Source: Setophaga petechia
Taxonomy: Eukaryota; Chordata; Aves; Passeriformes; Parulidae
NCBI GenBank assembly: GCA_024362935.1
Contig: JANCRA010000003.1
Location: 50,505,844-50,569,843 of the forward strand
DNA length: 64,000 nt
Direction of reading: 5' to 3'
Shown: piece by piece, positions 45,756-57,800 of the stretch
Numbering within the stretch: position 1 is the stretch's first letter
How the letters are laid out: each line of letters starts with the position of its first letter
Position numbers and translations under genes: made by a program
Notes under the pieces: model-generated
What the model was told of the DNA's origin: nothing
Seen by the model: the letters and a program-made list of their open reading frames with translations, nothing else
The model's database searches: none

Positions 45756-46728
45756 TTTGAATGGAATGGTTTTAGAATATTACAAACGAACAAAAAAAAA
45801 AAAAAAGACTGAACTGTGGATTGAACCTGACCATAATTAGGCTGAATATCTGTGGGGTCAGAACAGCATTTTTACACAGGTAACTACAAAAATAGGAAGA
45901 TTACAAAAATATAATATATTATGTCACTATTTGGGTTTCTCTTTATAATAGGGTCCTGTATGAGTAGTACATTGGCCTTTCCCAACCACGCTAAGCTGGA
46001 ACCCTACAAATGCCTCAATGCACAGGCAATCCACAGGCACAAAAAAAAAAAAAGATTAACATATAATAATGCTGCATACTAATATACACTAACTTATGGG
46101 TTACGTTAACCATTTATAAGGTGAAGAGGATAAAAAAAAAAACCTAAGGAAATAAAATAAACATTTACAGATGAATTATAAAGTGACTAAATGCATAAGC
46201 AAGCAAGATACAGAAAAGCCTAGAACTGCGTTAAAGCTATGCTTTTTAAAGAAAAAGAATATTTCATTTACTATCTAAAAAAAACACCCTCTTCTACTTT
46301 AAAAATGGTTGGTTGGTTTGTTTTATATGTAAGAAATCAAATCTAATACCTCCCCTGGAGACATTTCGTGTGTTAATGCCTATTTTTACAACATACAGAC
46401 AAGAACACTTTAATATAAAAACTAGTTGATTATTATTGTATAAAATCCTCTATTTTTGTAGCACAAACCCCTGGGGGTAATGCAAATACTATTTTTTCTT
46501 TTTTTAAGACAGTTTTTGGGGTATTTTTTGTTTATTTGTTTGTTTGTAGTCACAGATGGAAGGGAGACAGAGCGAGAAAAAAATATAACAAGACTGGTTT
46601 TCCCTTCTGGTATCAAAATGTCCTGGAGAAAAGGGTTTCTGGGGGGGAGATCCTGACGCCGATTCCTTCTCAGATGCCCTTTCTTTGTCTGCTTTTCTTG
46701 CCAAGCAAATCCATTTAGGAAGTCCTCT

Positions 46729-46884
46729 TTAAATGTTCACGTCTCGCACATCAGTAGGTGTGCAGGAGAGGTCTGCTTCGTCCTCTACAGTCTTTGTTTC
46801 TGAGGATACGTTGTGCTGCTGTGCCTGGCGTAGACTGGACTCCAGGAGGGACTCAATCTGTTCTTGGCAGGCTCGTAAACAATC
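46729..46884 (-). CDS. CCND1: CCND1 coding exon 5 and stop
   Basis: 156 nt, [20 protein letters not shown] through [10 protein letters not shown] and TAA. Contains the PEST-like tail and the Thr283 phosphodegron. Acceptor 'cctgcag'. Confidence 0.97.
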
Positions 46885-49800
46885 CTGCAGGAGGGTGCAA
46901 TGGAAAGGTGGGGGGAGAGAGAGAGAGAGACCCAAGAATCCTTTAGAAAGATCACAGAGTAAAATACCGGTTTCTTGACAAAGCAAGAGAAATGTCACCA
47001 AGTTATCAGGGAGAGCAGCAGGCTGGAAAGGAGGGTGGGAAGAGCAGAAGCATCCAGCAGTGAAAGGACTGGCTGAGCAAGCCTGTTTTTTTTGCAGATT
47101 GTACCTTGCACTGCTGCTTCTCTGCCTGTGCTGTTTACAGCTCTCTACAAGCCCACTGCTCACAACTGTGATTTCTGCTTTCACCCCAGGAACCCTTCAG
47201 CAGCAGAGTCTGCTGGAAGTGATGCTCACCAACACTGACTTTCCTCCCAAGGATAAATTCCAGTGACAGAAATGCCATTTATATGTTGAGATTGCCTGCC
47301 AGCTGCTGCAATGCCCAGCTGTGGGCAGCTGATAAATTCCTAATGCTGAAAGCATCTCCAGAGATGGACTGGACTGCCAGACCCCAAAAGGGAGAGGGTC
47401 TCTCAGGAGCACCACAAAGCACCTCCCTAACCATGCGCTACCATGCCCATCCAAGCTACCACATCCACCTGGAAATCTCAGTCAGGGGGAGACATTTTCC
47501 TCTCACTTCCACTTGTGAGACATTTCCCTCTCACTTCCAAAGTGCCTTCTCCAAGCTGGATGTGCACACACTCCTCCTGAGTGTTCAGGAGGCTGCAAAG
47601 GCCTCGCTGGGAACTAAAAAACCGTAAAGAACTAAGGAAGATCCTGGCTGTGGTGGGGAAAGGCAACTTCCCCCGGGCATTATGCCACACCATGAGGAGA
47701 GATATCAGATTCCCAGCCACCAGAATTGGAGAAGGCCTTTTAGCTCAACCTGCACAGTTTCCTGCAGGCTGTACACCCACTGCAGTGGCACAGAAATGAT
47801 GCCCTAAACAGCCCAAACAATCCCACAGCATTTTGCCAAAACTCATCCAGCGTGCTGTTTACCCTTATCTTTATAACAAACACGGTAAGCTTTTCCCCCC
47901 AACATCTTTAACTCTGTGCATGAAGGACTTTGAAGTTTCCTTTCAGCATTGCCTTTTCTGATTTAACCTATGACATGTGTTAGCCCTTGCGGTGAACCCA
48001 GTCTTCCATGATAAATTGCCGTCAAAAGTGTTAGGATGTGCATGACTGAGAATGAATGTTGTTTTCCTGAGAGGGTGACCTGCCTGCTGTTTTCTTTATT
48101 TCCCAGTTTCAATTCTGCCTTCATTCAGAGGCTTCTTGTGTGATCTACCAGCTTTTCACTGATTCCACTACCACAAGAATCTCCTCTGCCACCAATAAGG
48201 GCACATGGCATTTGGGGTAAAATAAGATTAGAAACCCAAGCAAACAATTCTCTGCAAGTCCTTTCTGAGAGAGAGGGAGGTTAATCCTACCTCTAAGCAG
48301 ATCAGACCATCAGTTACAGCTCACTGAAAACACATAACCTATGACCTTTCCTGGTTTAAAGCCTAGTGTAATATTTCCTCTTGACAGAGACACACAGCGT
48401 TTTAAATGACAAAAAGAAACGCCTCATATCCTAAAGTCATCATCATGCCTTTGGCTCCTGCATACCTCTGGCCTCCACAATAAGGTCTCTATGAAGTCTC
48501 TGCACCCAGCCCTCCTCCAGATATGATGGATCAATCCTGACTGTAAGGCTCCCCCTTGGACCACAGACACAGGAAAGAGCCCACACCAGCACAGCTTTAG
48601 GTGATCCTGGCTTTACAAAGCCACCTCTGAGGATAATTCTCTTTTAGCACGTTCAGTGGCCCAAACTGAAAGCATTTTAATTTTTCAGAGCAGAATGAAT
48701 AGTCTTGGGTTTTGTTTTAGGGGTTTTTTTTCAGGTGGGAGTAGATTTTATGGTGAGTTTTGATGGGAAATTTGTGGGGTTTTTTTTTTAGTCCTGACCA
48801 TTTGCATATACCGTGTTTGAGCTCTGAAAACTAAAACCATTCAAAAGAATTTCTATAAATACCTATTCTTCTCCCTCTGGAGTCCAGTTATGAATAGTTA
48901 CATAGGACTATGTAGTTTAAAGGTACTTTTTGCCCAGAGAATTTTTTTTTCATTTAAAATTCTCAGAGTGCAGCATGCTGTAACTCTTTTAAAAAACAAT
49001 CTTTACAATATATTATGAACAGACTGTCTTAAGCTACAGTTGAATGAAAATGTTTTTTTTACTCTTTAAGGCATTTTTTCCATGTCTTATTCACACGGCT
49101 ATATGATAAATAGTTTGCCTGTAGGAATGCATTAGATCTAGCAAAAAACAACTGCAAAACATAAAATTCACTGTGAACAACCTCACCAAAGCTGTTTTCA
49201 TTCTCAGTACTTCCCAACACTGAAAAGCAAATACAAAACTTGTGCATTACTCTGATAACTTCTCCCAACAACTTTTCTGCTTCACTACCCAAATTTTCAA
49301 TGCCCACAGTTTGTTCAAGGTCATAAACCCTTCCTGGATTAATTAAGCTCCTCAGTGAAAAAAGAAGAAAAAAAAAAAAAGAAAAAAAAAAGACTTGCTA
49401 GCTTAACTGATGTGGTCAAATACCTTTAAGACACAGTGGACATGATCAGGCTCCAGGGTCACACAGGAAAGGAAACAAACAACAACAAAAAAGGAACTGC
49501 TTGGAAATCCTTTGTTCCTGCCCGACCCGTTCTGGATAACAAGCACATGTTTGAAGGTGCCTCTGAGAAGGGGCAGGCAGGAGGCGAATTCCAGTGCACT
49601 AACAGACAGCACGGAGACCCAATCTAATCTAGTTCAGCCAATTTCTGGCCTGGAAATGAATGTCAGGTAAAATTCCATCTGTTTGGATGATGGGGTCAAG
49701 AATAGAATGATGGAAGACAGCCCAAGACTTCTAATTGTGATTATCTGACTTCTAATTACCCCTGATCAAAGGGAAAATGGGAAATTGGACTCCTACCAAC

Positions 49801-52800
49801 ACATAAACATGAACCATAAAGGAATTCCAATCAGGTGATATTCATTTTACTTTAGATTCAGCTCTCTTTGAGACTAAAGGTAAAAAAGTGTAATTATGTA
49901 ACCTGAAATCCAACAGACCTGTGCTCCAGCTAACAGATCATCAGGGGGAACACCAGTCCTGCTCTTAACATTCCAAGACTATCCAACATAAAACCTGTTC
50001 CCTGACAAGGGGAACCATCAAATACATATCCATATCCATACAAATCCTAGTGAAATGGGATAGCAGGAATGGCATTTGATACTATGGGTTACACAGACAG
50101 GTATTTTGGGAGAGTCTCCCTGCAGGGGAATCATGCTCTGTATGAAACCAAGCAGATTCCTCTCCCAGAACAACTGCAATGGAAGCTGCTGTTCCCTTGT
50201 TCCACTCCAAACACAACAATATACCTGTGTATACACAGAACTTTGTGATGCTAATTTTCTGTAGCAATCCATACAAAATCCTTATTTCTACCTAACACCT
50301 GAAAATACTTAGCACTGGAAGCTGGAGGGGAGTTACTCCCTTTTCAAGCTGTTAACCAAGCCCAGGTCAGACAGATTGTGGCCTTGCAATGACTCAGGAC
50401 AATTAAAATGAAATAATAAAAAAAAATTATCCTCTTTTCTTGCTAAAGCAACTTTGTTTTCTTTTTCAAGAGCTCTGTCATCAACTAAGTCAAGTCACAT
50501 GAGGACAGGCTGTTCTGCATGATGTGAGAGAATCCACTTCAGTGCCCAGTATCAGGAATGGTTAAATCATCTTGCTTGAATCAAGATGCTGCCTGGACAG
50601 ATAGCCAGCATTTTCCCTCAGTACCTGCTTCAAACATCTCACCCTGGACAGTGGCCAACCACACACTGGAATTATCTGCATTGTTCACAAACAGACTAAA
50701 AGCATCACACGTGCATTCCAAACTGAGCAGCCCATTAGTTCAGCATTTCTTAGACTATTCAGAATTCCAGGTGCTTAGAGCATTTAACACTTCCACACTG
50801 TATTACTTCAGCTGCAGTGAGATAAGTGACAAAAATAACGTGCTCAATACTGAGGCACTGTTCAGGTGATAACATAAAATAACAATCTGAGATACTGCAT
50901 TTTCCAGCAATTGCTTCACACAGTCTATCAAAGGTAAAATATTCATTTGAGAATAATTAATTGCAATGAAATTGCTCAATCCCGTCAACAAAGCCCAATT
51001 ACACAAACCCAGTTTGGCAGTGGCTGGACTGGGACAGTTTTTTATGCATTTAAATTATTAACATGTAAAATAACTTAACAGCATCTCCAAGATTCTGCTC
51101 CTAACCACAGAGTTGTCTTTATTTGACTCATTGTCCAGCTCTTGGAGACCTCACAAGAACCTTTTTAAAGCATCCATTTATTGGTCTTCCACATTGTTAC
51201 AAAACAAAGCTCAACTCTGCCCCAACTTCACACACCATTATGACATGGATCATTGACTTTAGGTCTTCCTTGTAGGCTCCCTTCCTGGCCCATTCACTCA
51301 TGAAAGGTTTATTGCTCACTAGTTACTGATGTGCATCTCCTGGAAGCTGCAGGGCGAAATGAAGGGTCCTGTGAGGACCATCTACCTTGTCAGAAAGTCG
51401 TGGGACAAGCACTTGTTCCAAAAAGGAATTCAATACCAGCTACTGTGAAGGTCCAGCACGTAATAAACCAAATTAGATCATTAGAACTCTTTTAAGAAGA
51501 GCTTTTTCACACCACTCGGCACAATAAAAGGCCTCAAGAATGGTCAAAGATAAGGTCAGAGTTACCACGAGGTCTCAGCAACTGTTTCCTGGTCTTATTC
51601 CCCAAGTTTTGTTTTACAGGGGCTCCTGGTTTAATTACCCCCAGCCAAACACGGCCTCTGCCACATCCTAAATTGGGGCAGGGCTTCCTCCTGTCCCAAA
51701 CACCAGAGCTGGATGTGCCATTCCCAACCAGGCACCACAGGTTATCACCGTGGGCATCACAACAGCCAAACAAGCAGGCTGGGCACAAGAGAGCACCTTG
51801 AGAACCCCCACTCTGAGGCTTGACCTTTCCCAAGATTTACTGTCAGATTAGCTCCCATGCAGCAAGCAGGCATTCATTCTTAAAAAAACCCTTAATGCAG
51901 GAGATCAACCGAGAGGAAGAGTCACTTACCGGATCACATTTGATAACTTGTGATAGGAAATGTGTGAGGCATTGATAGGAGAGGAAAGTGTTAGTGTTCC
52001 CCAGATGCAGGCCTTGCACAGCTGCTACCACGCTGCCAGCTGCGATCATGGAGGGTGGGTTTGAAATAAATTTAATATCTGTATGAAGAAAGGAGAGAAA
52101 AAAAAAAAAAAGAAAAAAAAAAGAAAAAAAAGAAGACTGAAATGATTACTTTAGGAGAAGCCTGTCCATACACATACAGTCTTTGTACCAGCATGGCTTT
52201 CAGCTGCCAACTATTGCATCCAAAAAGGCAGTGAAAATGGTGAGCAGAAAGGTGCCTCCTGCTGTAAAACTCTTACAGGTCCAAACCTGCAAACACTTAT
52301 CCACATGAGCAACTGCTCTGCAGAGAGTGGCCCTTCCTAGCACTGGGCCTGGGAGGCCATTCATCACTTGGAGGTACTTTTATCATAAGCAGGGCCCCCA
52401 TTTGTCCAGGTTTAAATGCTTTGCTCCTGTGAATAATGCCAGGGGGGGTCAATGGCACTGCACATCTGAGAAAACCTGTTCACATCCTGCAGTGTTTTGC
52501 ACGGTCAGATCCAAGGTGCACTCTAACAACGAGTCCTGGGCCCCTTTAAAGCAGAAACCTTTGCACTGACACTCAAAAGGAATATTGCTTTAATGAACAA
52601 CAACATCAACAAAAAGAAAGAAAAGAGAAAGACTGCTTAACCCTGTCAGGAGGCAGATAATCCATATTTAAATTAAGGTTTCATCTTAAAAATGCTTTGT
52701 CTCAACCTAGTCTCTTGTCAGTGGCTGCCATCCATCCTGGCAACAGGGATTTAATGTAAATGTGGCATAACTAAGTGACGGGGGTCCCAAGAATTGGCGG

Positions 52801-54768
52801 ACAATCAGTTACATTCTGATGTGACACCATGCTGACAAGAGGCTGGGCCCCCTTCCAGACTGCATTGCTGTAGGTCTCTCCACAAAGCCACTCCCAGGAT
52901 CCCTTAAGGGGCTATCTCTGCCATTTAGCATGTTTTTCCTTTGGGTTTGTTTGGTTTGGTTTGGGTTTTTCTAGTTTTTTTTTAATAATAATAATAGTCT
53001 ACATTTTACTGATAAGACTCTTTTCTGCTGAGCAGGAATGCATTTGATCTGTGGCAGTGAACACCTTGGAGGAGAATCAGGAACAAAGGAAGCAAGTGGC
53101 ACAAGTCAAGGTCCAGTTTTGTGAGGGAGAAAGGGAAACACTGCAGTGTACACCAGAACCTGAGATACATTCCTTCAGCTTTTATCAGAATACAACTTCC
53201 TCTGGGCTGGAAAAATATAAACCATCTGTCAAACCCCTGAATGAAATCAAAGGAATGGACAGCTTAGAGGGCTCAGTGGAACTGTTTAAGTATTAAATCA
53301 TGCATCTCCTTTATTATGATAAAATAACTTTTGTGTAAATGTTTTACCAGTGGAACTAAAGCCTTCAGGACTCCATGGAAGTCCTGGCTCTGAATCTGTT
53401 TATTCAGACACCTCTGAAACTCCACTGTGGCCTTGACCAATACCCACCTTCAGAGGGGCACTTGGCCCAGCATCCTGCAAACCTCCAAAACTAAACTGAT
53501 ACACAGAATTCTGGCCAAGCTTTGAGGATGCACTGCCAGCAAAAAGGCAAGCCTGAGCTAAAGTCATCTCGTTTATGTTAAAATAAACACATCAAAGTAA
53601 ATTTGCCTTGCCCCCTTTTCCTAACCTGCTTGTTTCCAGGCAGATATAAACACACCCACCTTCTAGCAAGCTGCTGTCATTCTCCAAAAAAAAAAAAAAG
53701 CTCTGCCATTCCAAAGCCAGTCCTGAACTGAAACACTGACACAGAACTGCAGGTGGACTTTGAAAATGGGGGATTCCCAGCAGGGATCCCACCAGGATGG
53801 GGTTGCTCAGAGGGGTATAGTGGCAGTGCCTTCCCGACACTGTTTACGACGCTCCACAAACGGGACATGACCAAAATGTGTCACTTTAATGAGCCCGTCC
53901 TGACAGGATCACGTTTGGGATTAATATTTGTGTTCTTCTTTTAAATGGAGCAGTAAACAAGAACATGAATTCATAGTCACACCCTCATTCTTTCCAAGGT
54001 GGAAAAGTGATAATGAAGTTTAAATGACCAGTTTGTGTCTGTCCCTATAACCACTCCAGACAAGCAGCATGGACTGCCTTTTTGTTGCAACTCAACAAGG
54101 AATTATTTGTGGCAGAGGCCACTAATTTCAGCATATTAATCAGGGGGCCCCTCTCGCCTGTAATTGGATGCCCCCAAGTGAAGAGTGTGGCATCATTGTC
54201 AGCCTCCATCGCCTCATCTTGCGCTATTGAGCACTCAGGAACAAGGGGGCTTCGGTGAGATGAATTAGACCTGACACAGCCACAATGGGGTAGGGGGCCC
54301 CATCAATTGAAGCACACATCCCCAGTAGCCTATCTGAGACTTCATCCAAAAAGAATAAACAACTTCAGCGTTGTTAAAAAGAGAGAGAGGGAGAGAGAGA
54401 GGAGGGGGAGGAGAGAGAAGAATGCCAGCCACCCTGAAGGGAGGACAAAGCAGGCATATAGGCGCTGCAGCGCTTTAAAAAAAATTCCTAACAAGGCGAG
54501 TCACCCCTTTTCCTTTTTAAATGGAGCAGCAATTCCATCCGTCTGGAGAGCTGGGGGCTATGAATGAAAATCTTTTCATTGAGGCAAATCAAAACTGTGA
54601 ACATAAATCACTTGCTGCAAGATGCAACAGGTTCCAACTGGTCACATACCTTGAGACTTCCAATTTTATAAAGGCCGGAGAATGGGAGAATTGTAACGTG
54701 CTCATTTCAAAGGGAGATCTTTCTTTCTCCTTTGGAGAGGACCAAAGCAATAACAATAATAACAGCCC

Positions 54769-54815
<47 letters not shown>

Positions 54816-57800
54816 GAGCCTGGTATGTTTTGATAACCAGAGGAACATAATGAAATGCTGAAGCTCCAATATTTGTTGCTATTCATTGTTATGCTTGTAT
54901 AGAGCTGCAGTTCTCCCTCAACACCGGTCTTAACTTGGGCCAAAAGAGGCCTGCTTCCTTTTGAGCTCTCCCTGCCTTGCTCTGCTATGCCAAAGTCCCA
55001 TTCATTAAGCTCAATTATGTGTTAACTTCAAACAAGCCCTGGTAATTTTTTTTTCTCTTTTCTTTTTTTTTTTCTTTTTCGCTTTTTCTCCCAAACCTAC
55101 CACAGCACAAAGGCATCCTTTGGTAAAAATGGATTTTTCAAAACCAAACCAAATCAAACAAATCCACTTCTACTTCTACTAACCAGACAACTGGAGAGGG
55201 AGCCTAAGAGGAATTCCCCTCAACTTCACCTTGCAGTGTAACCTTCTTTTTCTGGAGCAAACACATACACACTCATCTACAAACACTTCCACAGGCTTCA
55301 CCTTGGTAAGCCAACTGGCCAAGGGTTTGTTTTCAAAGCAAGCATTATTTTGCAGTCTCTTCACAGGAGAACCTCCTTTACAGAAGAGGACACAGGCAGA
55401 GGACAGACTGCACTTGCCCCTGAGGCCACTTAAGCGAGCTGTCAGTGTTTCCAGTGGACTTTGGATCGGGCCCCACAGCATCCAGGCAGCACATGGCATT
55501 TGCAGTCCATCTAGGTTCGTTTTGGCAAGGGGAAATGCAGCACGACCCAGCAACAGCAAAGCAAAGTCCAGATGCTGCTTAAGCCACATGTGATCTTCAC
55601 TAGCCAACAAAGAAGTCATGAGAAAAGCAAAAAGGTAGAGAAAGCCCTGACATCCAAAAATAACAATAAAAACACAGAGCCTAGTGGCAGCCTTCCTGAG
55701 CGCTCCTTCCCCAGGCAATATTCCCAGCTCCAGTAGGGAGCTGAAGAGGGCCCCAACTGGTGAGCTCAGCACTGTTTTTTTTAAAAGCTCAGTAAAACTC
55801 CCAGAACATGGTTCTCATTTACTGATCCATTCTCCAGCTGTGGTGTGTAGCAGTGTTAAATAAAGGCTCTGGATGTGCTTCCTAAAAGAAACATAACAAC
55901 ACCGACAGTAGATCAAAGTACTGGACTCTTAGCAAGTCTCCAACCTTTGAACTACTCTTGCTTTCATCCCTGTCATTGCCAACACAACAACCTAGGTTAA
56001 ACATCCCCACATCCAAAGGGGAGCCCGGGTGGCCGTTCTTTTTAGCTCCAAACTTAGCAAATCATGCCTCCAGAGTCGCAGCAGCCTCGTATCTGGCAGA
56101 ACCTGGCATGGAGGGACACACTGGACTTTCCCAAAATGTTCCTGCTGGTGGTTTGAAGGTTGTGGCGCTCCCAGCACCCAGCATTACTCCAGGCAACCTC
56201 ACCTATGAGCTGCCCTTCACGCTGATTATAGGCCCAAGATGAAGAGCAACGCCAGTGTTTATAAACTTCTCTTTTATGCCTTGGTCGTTCTACTTTTAAG
56301 GCCTTGAAGAGGGGTTGGTTCTGTGAAATAATTTTTTTTTTTTTAACTTTTTGGGTGAATTTTTTTTTTTTTTGGTTCCTTCTGAGCTCCTGCCATCTTC
56401 CTTCCACCTTTTCACACCAAATCCAACCTCTGGAGAACAAGCCAGACGGCACTAGCGGGTGCCACCGGCCGCGTGCGTCCGTCCCGCCGAGGTTTTGGAG
56501 CGTGGATACCACGGCTCCTTGGCGTCTTTGGAGGCTGGCCCTGCTCATGGCTCCAGCACAGCACGTGGTCACGAGGGTGCAGATGGCAGCGGCTCGGTCC
56601 TGTGCCAGGAAAAGCCTCCGTGCCGCGTGGCCCTCCTCCAATCCACCGGCCACCGAGGAGGGAAGGAGGGGGGAAGAGGCAGCTTGAAGAGGGAAGGTTT
56701 AAAACCCCCACGCAGTGCCATTCACAGGGAAAATCTCTCTCTGCCTCATCCTAAAGAATGAATCCACACAGGGAGGGATTCCCTGCACGGGCAGTGAGCC
56801 TTTTGCAGCCCCCACATGAACCCGGTGTGGGGAGGCGAGGTAATCATGAAATCATGAAATCACAACACGATGAGCTACAGAGAGCGATGGGGGGGTGTCC
56901 CTCTCCCTCCCTGACATCCACACAGAGCTCCAACTCAGAAGAGAAATATCTTCTGAAAATAAAAAAACTTACCTCTGGCAAAGTAATCCACCTTCAGCAA
57001 ACAAGGGGCAATAATCAGGGCTTAAACTACCTCCCCGCAGCTCTGAGACCGACAGCTACGGGAAGCTTTACAAGCCAGGGGGTGGGCGCATGGTGTCGGG
57101 GAGCAACGCGCTTTGCGCAACGTGCAGGGCTCATACCTGTAGCGCACAGAGCCACAAAAGTCTGAGCATGTTTACGGATGATCTGCTTGGTGTCCTCTGC
57201 CAGAGGCATTTTAGTGAGGAAATGTTCAATGAAATCGTGGGGGGTCATTGCGGCCAGATTCCATTTCAGCTTATTCACCAGCAGCAGCTCCATTTGCTGC
57301 AAAGAGAGAAGAGAGGGACGGGAAGGGGGAAGGAGAGAAGAGGAAGGAGAGGGGGGTGGGGTGGGGGGAGCGTGGTTAGAGCGGCTCGCACACGGCGGTG
57401 CCGGGGCTCGGCAGCAGCAGCAGCAGCAGCAGCAGCAGCGCCGGGCCGGGCTCGGGGCGGCCCGCGGGGGTCCCCCCGCCAAGGGGCAGCGCCCGCCGCG
57501 GCCGCCAGGGGGAGCCCGCGGGCCGCCCAGCGCCGGGCCGGCCGCGCGGGGGGAGCCGGTGCCGCTCCCGATCCCGATCCCATCCCGGCCCTATCCCGGC
57601 CCCATCCCGGCCCGCCGCCGCATCCGCAGCTCCCGCCCGCCGCTTCCCAACGTGCGGCGTTGTCGTCATTTTCCCCTATATATATAATTTTTTAAAAAAA
57701 TTTTTTGCATCGATTTTTTTTTTTTATTCTTGAAGTGACTGAACGTGAAATTACCAGTAATTCGTCGGGTCTAATGGAGTTATCTGTATAAATGCACAGT

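Larger units (their letters stand above)
43372..46728 (-). other. CCND1: CCND1 3'UTR
   Basis: About 3.3 kb, U-rich on the sense strand (many A runs on +). It carries two 8-mer miR-15/16 seed matches, one miR-19 8-mer and one miR-17/20 7-mer. These families are known regulators of mammalian CCND1. Long 3'UTR and AU-rich words fit a short-lived mRNA. Confidence 0.75.

Noticed and set aside
55179..55772. 197-codon open frame (-) in CCND1 intron 3
   Set aside because: No motif and lies inside a well-defined intron.
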